From the NCBI RefSeq assembly GCF_000379445.1, contig NZ_KB902242.1, positions 237-64,236 of the forward strand: DNA of 64,000 nucleotides. The letters are read 5' to 3'. The position numbers and the translations under genes are program-made. Positions 18,752 through 26,954 of the stretch are shown one piece after another (position 1 is the first letter of the stretch; each line of letters opens with the position of its first letter). The notes under the pieces were generated by a model. The model saw nothing but the letters and a program-made list of their open reading frames with translations. It was not told the origin of the DNA and ran no database searches. Source of the stretch: Fangia hongkongensis FSC776 = DSM 21703. GTDB lineage: Bacteria; Pseudomonadota; Gammaproteobacteria; Francisellales; Francisellaceae.

Positions 18752-20188
18752 ATGAGTTCTGTTGTAAAAACACGATTTGCCCCTAGTCCAACAGGGTATT
18801 TGCATGTAGGTGGTGCAAGAACAGCACTTTTTTCATGGGTGTATGCAAAAAAGAATCATGGACAATTTGTACTTCGAGTGGAAGATACTGACTTGGAACG
18901 CTCAACAGATGAAGCGGTAAAAGCGATTCTAGATGGCATGGCTTGGCTTGGTTTAAAGGCAGATTATGCGCCTTATTTCCAAACGGAACATTTTGATCGA
19001 TATAAGGAGGTTATTGATCAGCTGTTATCCTCTGGTGAAGCCTATCGTTGTTATTGCTCGAAAGCAAGGCTTGATACGCTTCGTGAACAGCAAATGCAAA
19101 ATAAGGAAAAGCCAAAATATGATGGGCATTGTCGCCATTTAGATCCAGCATCGCAAGATCCATCAAAGCCACACGTTATTCGCTTTAAAAATCCATTAAC
19201 AGGTGTAGTGAGTTGGGAGGATGCGGTTAAGGGCGATATTACTATTTCCAATGCAGAGCTCGATGATTTTATTATTGCGCGTACGGATGGTTCGCCAACA
19301 TATAATTTTTGCGTGGTCGTTGATGATATGGATATGGAAATTACGCATGTTGTGCGTGGTGATGACCATGTGAATAATACACCAAAGCAAATTAATTTAT
19401 ATCATGCTTTAAAAGCACCTGTTCCAGTTTTTGCTCATGTGCCAATGATTTTAGGAGATGATGGTAAAAAACTCTCTAAGCGTCATGGCGCTGTGAGTGT
19501 TATGGAGTACCGTGATGCGGGCTATTTACCCGAAGCATTGATCAATTACCTTATCCGTCTTGGTTGGTCTTATAAGGATCAGGAAGTCTTTAGCATGGAA
19601 GAGATTTTTAAGTATTTTGAGTTAGATGATATCAATGCTTCAGCTTCGGCCTTTAATACCGAAAAATTAAATTGGTTAAACCAGCACTATATGAGAACCT
19701 TGCCGCCTAAACAAGTTGCAGATGCCTTGAGGTGGCACTTTGACCAAAGTGGTGTGAAGATAGAAGATGGCCCAGCTTTAGAAGTGCTTATCCCTGTAAT
19801 GGCTGAAAAGGTTAAAACCTTAAAAGAGCTTTTAGAAAAGAGCTTGTATTTCTATCAGGATTTTGACAGTTTTGATGAGAAATCTGCTAAAAAGCACTTA
19901 ACCTTAAAATCTAAGCATGTACTTACCCATTTAAAAGACAAGTTGGCTAAGGCAGATGAAGATGCTTGGCAAAGTGAGTCACTATTGCATAATGCCCTTC
20001 AAGAAACAGCAGATGAGCTTGATTTAGGGATGGGAAAAGTTGGTATGCCAGCGCGGGTTGCTGTTACCGGATCAGGTCAGTCTCCAGATATTGGCATTAC
20101 ACTGAAATGGATTGGTAAAAAGCGTGTGATTGAACGCTTAGAAAGAGCAATTCAAGAAATTGATAAAAAGAGTGAGGCTAGTGCTTGA
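18752..20188 (+). CDS. gltX: Glutamate-tRNA ligase
   Basis: Charges tRNA-Glu. 478 residues, normal. HIGH-type motif in [17 protein letters not shown] (residues 11-27) and KMSKS-type motif KLSKR at 240-244. C-terminal helical anticodon-binding domain from ~330. The tRNA-Glu gene it serves lies 135 bases downstream. Confidence 0.97.
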   Translation: MSSVVKTRFAPSPTGYLHVGGARTALFSWVYAKKNHGQFVLRVEDTDLERSTDEAVKAILDGMAWLGLKADYAPYFQTEHFDRYKEVIDQLLSSGEAYRCYCSKARLDTLREQQMQNKEKPKYDGHCRHLDPASQDPSKPHVIRFKNPLTGVVSWEDAVKGDITISNAELDDFIIARTDGSPTYNFCVVVDDMDMEITHVVRGDDHVNNTPKQINLYHALKAPVPVFAHVPMILGDDGKKLSKRHGAVSVMEYRDAGYLPEALINYLIRLGWSYKDQEVFSMEEIFKYFELDDINASASAFNTEKLNWLNQHYMRTLPPKQVADALRWHFDQSGVKIEDGPALEVLIPVMAEKVKTLKELLEKSLYFYQDFDSFDEKSAKKHLTLKSKHVLTHLKDKLAKADEDAWQSESLLHNALQETADELDLGMGKVGMPARVAVTGSGQSPDIGITLKWIGKKRVIERLERAIQEIDKKSEASA

Positions 20189-20213
20189 CAGTGCTATCAA
20201 AGCGCTCTAGAAT
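20185..20213 (+). promoter_or_regulatory. Strong promoter of the tRNA-Ala/tRNA-Glu unit
   Basis: TTGACA (20185-20190), exactly 17 bases, TAGAAT (20208-20213), followed by a G/C-rich stretch GCCCAC, as at stringently controlled stable-RNA promoters. The -35 overlaps the gltX stop codon. Confidence 0.85.
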
Positions 20214-20226
20214 GCCCACTTGTCTC

Positions 20227-20302
<76 letters not shown>

Positions 20303-20323
20303 GATAATGACAAAACTTGTTTT

Positions 20324-20399
20324 GTCCCCATCGTCTAGAGGCCTAGGACATCGCCCTTTCACGGCGGTAACAGGGGTTCGAATCCCCTTGGGGACGCCA
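20324..20399 (+). tRNA. tRNA-Glu (TTC anticodon)
   Basis: 76 bases with encoded CCA. Acceptor GTCCCCA pairs with TGGGGAC. Anticodon loop CTTTCAC gives TTC. T arm AGGGGTTCGAATCCCCT. 21 bases after tRNA-Ala, same transcript. Confidence 0.98.
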
Positions 20400-20404
20400 T
20401 AATA

Positions 20405-20432
20405 GAAAGCCATCAATATGATGGCTTTCGCA
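20405..20432 (+). terminator. Terminator hairpin after the tRNA genes
   Basis: Perfect 10-bp stem GAAAGCCATC (20405-20414) and GATGGCTTTC (20420-20429) with an AATAT loop. The T tract after it is short (GCATTTC). Confidence 0.7.
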
Positions 20433-20461
20433 TTTCTACCATAAATTTCTTCCTTAAATAA

Positions 20462-20504
20462 TTGACCTTAAGCGAAAGATCGCGTTATAGTATGCCTTAA
20501 GGTC
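20462..20504 (+). promoter_or_regulatory. lysC promoter with flanking inverted repeat
   Basis: TTGACC (20462-20467), 18-base spacer, TATAGT (20486-20491). A 9-bp inverted repeat GACCTTAAG (20464-20472) and CTTAAGGTC (20496-20504) brackets the -10, and a nested GCGA-AAGA-TCGC repeat lies at 20472-20483. The repeat might bind a regulator in addition to the riboswitch. Confidence 0.65.
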
Positions 20505-20524
20505 GCTTTTGATATAAAGTGATC

Positions 20525-20715
20525 AGTAAGAAGAGGCGCACGAGCCATATTCTGTTGCAAGAGCCATAACACTCAAAGACCAGCAGTTAAATAGGGTGCG
20601 TGCCGAAAGGTGAATTGAGGTTATGTTCATTTGTCTTGGGACTAATGTTGAAAGATATTAGTACTGTCACATCACAAACAAAATGATGTGGGGCGCTTCG
20701 GTTGTTTTTTGTTAT
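20525..20715 (+). ncRNA. Lysine riboswitch (L-box) upstream of lysC
   Basis: The leader has the L-box landmarks in order: AAGAAGAGGCGCACGAGCC, then GGGTGCGTGCCGAAAGG (20596-20612), then a GACTAATGTTGAAAGATATTAGT hairpin and CTGTCAC closing part, closely following the E. coli lysC leader. The expression platform is a stem CACATCA (20668-20674)/TGATGTG (20684-20690) leading to a T run at 20705-20710. Lysine binding should reduce expression of the whole lysC-dap operon. Boundaries are by eye. Confidence 0.88.
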
Positions 20716-20764
20716 TGATTCAAACACCGTTATTTCCCCGCGTCGATAATATAGGAAACTGAGT

Positions 20765-22156
20765 ATGCATCAGTCTGTTATCGTCGCGAAATTTGGTGGC
20801 ACAAGTGTTGCCAATATTTCTGCGATTGAAAATTGTGTTAATATCGTCAGATCAACACCAGAAATTCGTGTTGTTGTCGTCAGCGCACAATCAGGGGTGA
20901 CAAACCTCTTGGTTCAATTGGCCAAAGCAGCCAAATTACAAGTGAACTCTGATGAAGTGCTCTTAAAGATTCGATCTATTATTGACCCTATTTTGATCCA
21001 ACTTGATGATGAGTCGCTTGAAAAGGAGGTGCATGCAATGCTCTTTGAGTTATCGCAGCTATGTCAAATAAGTTCACGTATGCATAATCTTCATATTTGC
21101 GATGAAATTTTATCGTTCGGTGAGCGTATTTCAGCACGTCTAATGGTTAAATCACTTATCTCTGCCGGAGTAAATGCGCGCTATATTTGCTCAAAATCGC
21201 TTATTCAGAGTAATTCACATTTTGGGCAGGCCGAGCCAGATATTGTGCGCACAAAAGAAAATGTATTAAATACATTGAATGATTTACACAATACTATATA
21301 TGTAACAGAAGGCTTTATTGCAGCAGATGTTGAGGGAAATACAACAACTTTAGGTCGTGGTGGGAGTGATTACTCTGCGGCTTTAATCTCAGAGGCTCTA
21401 GAGGCAAAGGCACTACAAATTTGGACAGATGTTGCAGGGGTATATCAGGTAGATCCAAGGGTGATTCCTTCTGCTAAGGTGATAGAAACACTCAGATTTA
21501 ATGAGGCCGCTGAGCTTGCAACATTTGGTGCTAAGGTGCTGCATCCGGCCACACTTTGGCCTGCAATTCGCCAAAATATCCGTGTATTTGTCGGCTCAAC
21601 TTTGAATCCTGAAGCTGGTGGCACGTGGATAGTTCCAAAAGAGAATCAAGAGGAAGTTCACAGCATTCACGCGGTGGCTGAGCGGAAAAATCAAACTTTG
21701 TTGACCATTAAGTCTTTTGATATGTTTCAGACGCGTGGTTTTCTGGCTAATATTTTTGCTATTTTGGCAAAACATAAAGTGAGTGTTGATTTAGTGACAA
21801 CAAGTGAAGTGAGTGTTGCCTTAACCATTGATCATATTGGTAGCCAATCGATTGGTCAGAGTGTGATTACCAACGATTTATTAACCGAGCTTAGAGCACT
21901 TGGGCAAGTGGAAATTAATATTGAAGAGAATATGTCACTTATTGCAGTTGTTGGAAATAGGCTGCATGTCACAAGTGGGATTAGTGGTCAGCTGTTTTCA
22001 AGTTTGAAAGAATATAATATTCGTCTTTTTTCTCACGGAGCAAGTGGGCATAATATCTGCTTATTGGTTAATAAAGGGGATGCTGTTGAAGTGATACAAA
22101 AAATCTATCAACAATTTTTTATTCAGGCAGCAGAGCATGAAAAGGTGGTAATATGA
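20765..22156 (+). CDS. lysC: Aspartate kinase, lysine-type
   Basis: First step of the aspartate family. 463 residues, monofunctional, with no homoserine dehydrogenase part. VAKFGGTSV at residues 7-15, GRGGSDYSAAL nucleotide loop, and two ACT domains from about 310 for lysine feedback. It resembles E. coli LysC more than ThrA/MetL. Overlaps dapB by 4 bases. Confidence 0.95.
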   Translation: MHQSVIVAKFGGTSVANISAIENCVNIVRSTPEIRVVVVSAQSGVTNLLVQLAKAAKLQVNSDEVLLKIRSIIDPILIQLDDESLEKEVHAMLFELSQLCQISSRMHNLHICDEILSFGERISARLMVKSLISAGVNARYICSKSLIQSNSHFGQAEPDIVRTKENVLNTLNDLHNTIYVTEGFIAADVEGNTTTLGRGGSDYSAALISEALEAKALQIWTDVAGVYQVDPRVIPSAKVIETLRFNEAAELATFGAKVLHPATLWPAIRQNIRVFVGSTLNPEAGGTWIVPKENQEEVHSIHAVAERKNQTLLTIKSFDMFQTRGFLANIFAILAKHKVSVDLVTTSEVSVALTIDHIGSQSIGQSVITNDLLTELRALGQVEINIEENMSLIAVVGNRLHVTSGISGQLFSSLKEYNIRLFSHGASGHNICLLVNKGDAVEVIQKIYQQFFIQAAEHEKVVI

Positions 22157-22839
22157 AAGTTGCTGTTATTGGTAAAGGAAAAACAGGTCAGGCAGTTATT
22201 GATCTATTAAAAAGAGAAGAAATTCATCAAGTCTTTGACTCGCAAAATCCACCAACTTGTGAGAAATTAAAAGGTGCTGATGTTGCAGTTGTATTTGTGA
22301 ATGCAGCTGTTTTTGAGCATATTTATCCAGTGCTTTTAGAGGTACAAATACCAGTTGTTAGCGGCGTAACAGGGTTTCGGTATGATCAAAAGCTCATACA
22401 AAGCGTGACAGAGGCAGGAAAACCGTGGGTTGTGGCGCATAATTTTAGCCTATCTATGGTGTTGATAAAAGAGGCGCTTTCGTCACTTGGGAAACTTGGA
22501 TCCCTATCTAAAGAAACGGCATACAGTTTATCTGAAACACATCATACCCAAAAGCTAGATGCCCCAAGTGGGACAGCACTGTCATGGCAATCATGGCTCA
22601 ATGTTGATGACTGCCCCATTGAGTCAATTCGAAAAGATGATGTTAAAGGCATTCATGCGCTTCATATTGACAATAGTAATGAGCACATTGAGCTTTTACA
22701 TACTGCGCACAGTCGCACATTGTTTGCTGAAGGGGCGCTATGGTCAGCGCGTTATTTAAATCTGCACAAAGAACTAACAGGTTTCTATCAGTTTGATGAG
22801 ATTGTAAAAAAAGGAGTCACTATCAATGAGCTTGAGTAA
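22153..22839 (+). CDS. dapB: 4-Hydroxy-tetrahydrodipicolinate reductase (short form)
   Basis: 228 residues, against about 270 in E. coli. N-terminal Rossmann motif VIGKGKTGQAV and the catalytic block SETHHTQKLDAPSGTA with His130 and Lys134 (E. coli His159/Lys163) are intact. The shortening falls in the N-terminal nucleotide domain. It lies between lysC and dapA with overlaps of 4 and 14 bases. Confidence 0.94.
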   Translation: MKVAVIGKGKTGQAVIDLLKREEIHQVFDSQNPPTCEKLKGADVAVVFVNAAVFEHIYPVLLEVQIPVVSGVTGFRYDQKLIQSVTEAGKPWVVAHNFSLSMVLIKEALSSLGKLGSLSKETAYSLSETHHTQKLDAPSGTALSWQSWLNVDDCPIESIRKDDVKGIHALHIDNSNEHIELLHTAHSRTLFAEGALWSARYLNLHKELTGFYQFDEIVKKGVTINELE

Positions 22840-23728
22840 TACAAAAATATTTACAGCCGTGATTACGCCAATGGATGAGTTTGGCGGTGTTGATTTTGTG
22901 AGTTTTGAGCGGCTTTTGAGGCGCCAAAGTGAGGCCGGATGTGGTATTTTGGTGTTAGGAAGTACAGGTGAAGCGCTAGCACTTTCTTTAGATGAGCAAA
23001 AAGAAGTGCTTGAGTTTACCGTGAATCTCTCTCTTGATGTACCACTTATGGTTGGTGTTGGTGGGTTTCAGTTAAATGAACAGCTTAAATGGGTTGAGTA
23101 TTGTAACCAATTTCAAGCCATTAGCGCGTTTTTAATGGTCACACCACTTTATGCAAAGCCAGGTCCTTTGGGGCAAAAGATATGGTTTAGATCATTGCTG
23201 GATCAGTCAAAAAAGCCTTGTATGCTCTATAATGTTCCTTCTAGAACTGGCGTCAATCTTGCATATGAGGTGGTAGAAGCATTATCTCAACATCCAAATT
23301 TCTGGGCAATTAAAGAGGCTTCAGGCGATATTGAGCGATTTAAACATTATGTGAATATTGCCAAGCATATTTGTGTCTACAGTGGTGAAGATGCACTGAT
23401 GCCTGAGCTTGCTGAGGTTGGTGGTTGTGGGCTTGTCTCGGTCGTATCTAACATTTGGCCAAAAGCAGCAAAGCTATATGTTGATGCATCACTATCGGGT
23501 GATATTACAAATCAGACAAAAATCCTTTGGCAGTTGGCGGCAAAGTCTTGCTTTAGTGTTGCTAATCCCATTCCTGTGAAAGCGTGGTTGGCAGCAGAGA
23601 GTTACATTAAATATAGTACACTAAGAGCGCCACTTGTTGCAGATGAGTTAACAGATTTAAGCTTGTTGCGTGAGGCGGATCATGCAGTGAATAAATGGTA
23701 TCAAAATGAATTGGAAGGAGCAGTATAA
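22826..23728 (+). CDS. dapA: 4-Hydroxy-tetrahydrodipicolinate synthase
   Basis: Condenses aspartate semialdehyde with pyruvate. 300 residues, TIM barrel. GSTGEALAL pyruvate loop, YNVPSRTGVNL, and Schiff-base Lys163 in WAIKEASGD. The stop TAA is followed at once by the dapD ATG. Confidence 0.95.
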   Translation: MSLSNTKIFTAVITPMDEFGGVDFVSFERLLRRQSEAGCGILVLGSTGEALALSLDEQKEVLEFTVNLSLDVPLMVGVGGFQLNEQLKWVEYCNQFQAISAFLMVTPLYAKPGPLGQKIWFRSLLDQSKKPCMLYNVPSRTGVNLAYEVVEALSQHPNFWAIKEASGDIERFKHYVNIAKHICVYSGEDALMPELAEVGGCGLVSVVSNIWPKAAKLYVDASLSGDITNQTKILWQLAAKSCFSVANPIPVKAWLAAESYIKYSTLRAPLVADELTDLSLLREADHAVNKWYQNELEGAV

Positions 23729-24478
23729 ATGAGTTGGGAAAGTACATTAAATCAATTGGAAACAGGTAGCTTACGTTCAGCATTAAAAAATGCATCTGGT
23801 CAGTGGGAAGCGAATGTAACCGCAAAAGAGGCTATTTTGGCGGCATTTCGTGCTGGTGAGAATGTGGGGTATGAAGAAGGCTATGATGGGTTTGTAGATA
23901 AGCATAATCTGAAGCCTAGAAAGTTTTCAGTGGATGATGGAGTCAGAATGGTGCCAGGTGGCTCTTCTGTGAGACGGGGCGCATATGTTGCGCCATCAGT
24001 GATTATTATGCCGCCTGCTTATATCAATACAGGTGCCTATGTTGATGAAGGAACAATGGTTGATAGTCATGTATTGGTTGGCTCTTGTGCCCAGATAGGC
24101 AAAAACGTACATTTGTCAGCAGGTGTGCAAATTGGCGGTGTGTTAGAGCCTGTTGGAATGAGTCCTGTTGTGATTGAGGATGATGTGTTTGTTGGTGCTG
24201 GGAGTATTATCGTTGAGGGAGCAGTTGTCTCTAAAAGAGCGGTGATTGCCCCTTCTGTGGTGCTATCAAAAGGTGTGCGTGTTTATGATTGTGTCAATGA
24301 AACGCTACTTGAAAAAGGCGCCCCAATTCCAGAAGGTGCGGTCGTTATTCCAGGGACAAGACCAATTGATACGCCTTGGGCAAAAGCACAATTTTTACAG
24401 GCTTCCTGTCCAATTATTATCAAATACAGAGATGATAAGAGCAATAAAGCCTTATCACTTGAAGAGGCACTTCGTTAG
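23729..24478 (+). CDS. dapD: Tetrahydrodipicolinate N-succinyltransferase
   Basis: 249 residues. Left-handed beta-helix of hexapeptide repeats (about 75-205), with FRAGENVGYEEG-type N-terminal features, and the family signatures RRGAYVAPSVIIMPPAYIN and GGVLEPVGMSPVVIEDD. It commits the pathway to the succinylase branch, so succinyl-DAP aminotransferase and desuccinylase are needed. Slightly shorter than E. coli DapD (274), missing part of the N-terminal helical domain. Confidence 0.95.
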   Translation: MSWESTLNQLETGSLRSALKNASGQWEANVTAKEAILAAFRAGENVGYEEGYDGFVDKHNLKPRKFSVDDGVRMVPGGSSVRRGAYVAPSVIIMPPAYINTGAYVDEGTMVDSHVLVGSCAQIGKNVHLSAGVQIGGVLEPVGMSPVVIEDDVFVGAGSIIVEGAVVSKRAVIAPSVVLSKGVRVYDCVNETLLEKGAPIPEGAVVIPGTRPIDTPWAKAQFLQASCPIIIKYRDDKSNKALSLEEALR

Positions 24479-24483
24479 TTACC

Positions 24484-25719
24484 ATGTTGGATGTATCAGC
24501 CCACCGAGAGGTATTGTTAGATTTAGCAAAAAAACTTAAAGCTCCTTTTTTTTATTATGATTTGGATGCTCTTGCCAAGCATGCCGAGAGGTTAAATCGC
24601 TTACCTGTGAAGTTATTTTATGCGCTCAAGGCGAATCCTTTATCAAGTATTATACGCACCTTACATACCGAGGGGTTTCGCTTTGATGTGGCAAGTATTG
24701 GCGAGTTAGAGCAGGTGCTAAAACAAGGTGTTGACCCTAAAGATATATTGCATACTGGGCCTTGTAAATCTTACGAGCAGCTTGAATATTTTTTAGAAAA
24801 AGGGGTGCGTATATTTGTACTTGAGAGTGCGCAGCAACTTTGCGATTTAAAAGTACTAAGCAAGCTTAAAAAACTGCCAGTGCAAGCACTTTTACGTGTG
24901 CAGCTTATTTGGGATAGCGATAAGGAGAATGTTTTAGGCGGTGGAGGTTGTCAGACACCATTTGGTTTACTGCCAAATGAGTGGCAAGAAGTAAAAGCCA
25001 ATGGCTTATTTAATGATTTGTCTTATCTTGATATTATTGGACTTCATTGCTTTCAATGGGGCAATATTGTTGATATCAATGAGCTAAAGCTGATTTGGAC
25101 AACCATTACAAAGAAGCTCATTCATTTAAGTGATGCTTTAGAGATCGATTTAAAAGTGATCGATCTTGGTGGTGGCCTTGGTATTCCTTATCATCATAAT
25201 GCAAATGAAACACTTTGTTTAAGCGAGGTGGATCAAGCGCTAAGTGAGCTGAAAGAAGCTTATCTAGAAGAGCTAGGTGCTGAATACTGGCTTGAGCTTG
25301 GGCGCTATGCTGTTGGTGAATATGGTGGCTATGTTAGTCGGATTGTGGATAAAAAAACGGTGAATAATAAGGGGCTATTAATCACAGAAGGTGGTGCGCA
25401 ACATTTGCTGCGTCCTGCACTAACTCAAGATCCATTTCCATGTCAGCTGTTGCGAGAGAAGCTTGATAGTAATATGCAAACTAAAGCGTTTCATGTGCAC
25501 GGTCCGCTTTGCACTTCTTTGGATAAAATGGGCGGCTATCTTTTTTCAGAGGATGTCTCTCCTGATGATTATTTGCTATATGATCAGGTCGGTGCTTATG
25601 GTTTTAGTGAAAGTATGCCATTTTTTCTATGTCATACCTTGCCAGCTGAAGTGATATTTCAGGATAATAAAGTTCATATTGTTCGAGCGCCAGTAGGTGC
25701 TGAGAGTTGGCTAAAGTAA
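24484..25719 (+). CDS. lysA: Diaminopimelate decarboxylase-like PLP enzyme
   Basis: 411 residues, fold-type III (alanine racemase-like barrel). PLP Lys49 in LFYALKANPLSS, RFDVASIGELEQVL, GGGLGIPY phosphate loop, and C-terminal GPLCTSLDKMG, the C-x-S-x-D site shared across dimers. The usual GxHxHxGS is altered to GLHCFQWGN. Position after dapD supports meso-DAP decarboxylation to lysine. A carboxynorspermidine-type decarboxylase is a less likely alternative. Confidence 0.82.
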   Translation: MLDVSAHREVLLDLAKKLKAPFFYYDLDALAKHAERLNRLPVKLFYALKANPLSSIIRTLHTEGFRFDVASIGELEQVLKQGVDPKDILHTGPCKSYEQLEYFLEKGVRIFVLESAQQLCDLKVLSKLKKLPVQALLRVQLIWDSDKENVLGGGGCQTPFGLLPNEWQEVKANGLFNDLSYLDIIGLHCFQWGNIVDINELKLIWTTITKKLIHLSDALEIDLKVIDLGGGLGIPYHHNANETLCLSEVDQALSELKEAYLEELGAEYWLELGRYAVGEYGGYVSRIVDKKTVNNKGLLITEGGAQHLLRPALTQDPFPCQLLREKLDSNMQTKAFHVHGPLCTSLDKMGGYLFSEDVSPDDYLLYDQVGAYGFSESMPFFLCHTLPAEVIFQDNKVHIVRAPVGAESWLK

Positions 25720-25739
25720 TGAAGTTAAAAGGAGTGATG

Positions 25740-26837
25740 ATGGGGGAAATTCAATACCCAAGTTATATAACAAAATCTAAACTTAAAGTGGGACAAAATG
25801 CCTATGGTGAGGATTTGTTTGTTACAGTGATACAAGTTGATGGGTCGGATAAGAATGCGCCAAGCGTTTATATTCAAGCAAGCATGCATGGTGCGGAGAT
25901 TCAAGGAAATGCCGTTATATTTGAGCTGTTAAAGCATTTTAGTGAAAAAAGACCAAATGGAAATATCACTATCGTGCCACAGTGTAACCCTGTAGGTGGC
26001 ACACATCGAGTTGGTGCAGCCCACCAAGGGCGTTTTGATCCAATGAGTGGAGATAATTGGAATCGGTATTATTTTTACCCAAATCTAAACTATGATGCAT
26101 TGGCAAAAAGCTATGTAAATAAGAGTGAGAAAGAGTATAAGGTAGATTTTCGAAAGCTTTTGCTGAAGGAGATTGAAGAAGCGCTTTCAAAGCCATATTT
26201 GTTAACGCGAGCAAAATATATGGCGTATCGTTTGCAATCACTTGCTTATAAGGCAGATATTGTGCTGGATTTGCATACTGACAATAATGCGATTACATAC
26301 CTCTATAGTCCAAGCTATACCAAAAATACGGCAAGTTACTTTGGATATTCCGATGTGATTTTAATTGAAAACACATTTGGTGGCGCCTTGGATGAAGCAA
26401 TATTTTCTCCGTGGTGGCATTTGCAGCAAGCTTTGGAGAAGGAAAAATATAACTCGGAGGTGTGTGTTGAAAGTTACACTTTGGAGCTTGGTTCTGAAGA
26501 GGTGATTTCTAAGTCACTTGCCATTGAACAGGTAGATGGCATTTTGAATTATTTTTATCATAAAGGTGTGATGAGCGGGTCTCAAATAGAAAATAAAGTC
26601 AACTACTGTGAAATTTCAAACTTTAAAACTATTTATGCTGAGATGGGTGGTCTTTATGAATGGTATGTTCACCCCGGAGAGTTTATTAAAAAAGGCATGG
26701 TTATCGGGCGTGTGATTCAGCCATCTTATGCGATGGAGGTTGATGTTCTTGCGCCAGTATCCGGAAAGATTGCAAGCGTTTCCAACAAAGGAGCTTTGCC
26801 ACAAAATTCACATCTTCTAAATATTTTTACTCAATAA
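25740..26837 (+). CDS. AstE/aspartoacylase-like zinc hydrolase, candidate succinyl-DAP desuccinylase
   Basis: M14-like deacylase fold. Zinc ligands His50 and Glu53 (SMHGAEIQGN) and His179 (LDLHTDN), catalytic Glu249 (TLELGSEE). The C-terminus (GEFIKKGMVIGRV...VLAPVSGKI) is a barrel-sandwich-like domain as in AstE. The frame can extend to a TTG at 25707 or an ATG at 25719, but AAAAGGAG at 25727-25734 favours the ATG at 25740. It is the last gene of the lysine operon, which has no dapE, so it may remove the succinyl group added by DapD (inference). Family sure; substrate not. Confidence 0.8.
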   Translation: MGEIQYPSYITKSKLKVGQNAYGEDLFVTVIQVDGSDKNAPSVYIQASMHGAEIQGNAVIFELLKHFSEKRPNGNITIVPQCNPVGGTHRVGAAHQGRFDPMSGDNWNRYYFYPNLNYDALAKSYVNKSEKEYKVDFRKLLLKEIEEALSKPYLLTRAKYMAYRLQSLAYKADIVLDLHTDNNAITYLYSPSYTKNTASYFGYSDVILIENTFGGALDEAIFSPWWHLQQALEKEKYNSEVCVESYTLELGSEEVISKSLAIEQVDGILNYFYHKGVMSGSQIENKVNYCEISNFKTIYAEMGGLYEWYVHPGEFIKKGMVIGRVIQPSYAMEVDVLAPVSGKIASVSNKGALPQNSHLLNIFTQ

Positions 26838-26890
26838 CAAACAATTGTGTTTATCTTTACATCACTGCAAAAATTTGTCATGGTTTTATA

Positions 26891-26920
26891 CAGATCAATT
26901 TGGTCTGATTTTTGTGCTTT
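26891..26920 (+). terminator. Terminator of the lysine operon
   Basis: Stem CAGATCA (26891-26897), loop ATT, TGGTCTG (26901-26907; one T-G pair), followed by ATTTTTGTGCTTTT. It separates the lysine operon from the next gene. Confidence 0.75.
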
Positions 26921-26954
26921 TCATTGCTAGGAATTACTAAAAAGGAGTTTTTCG

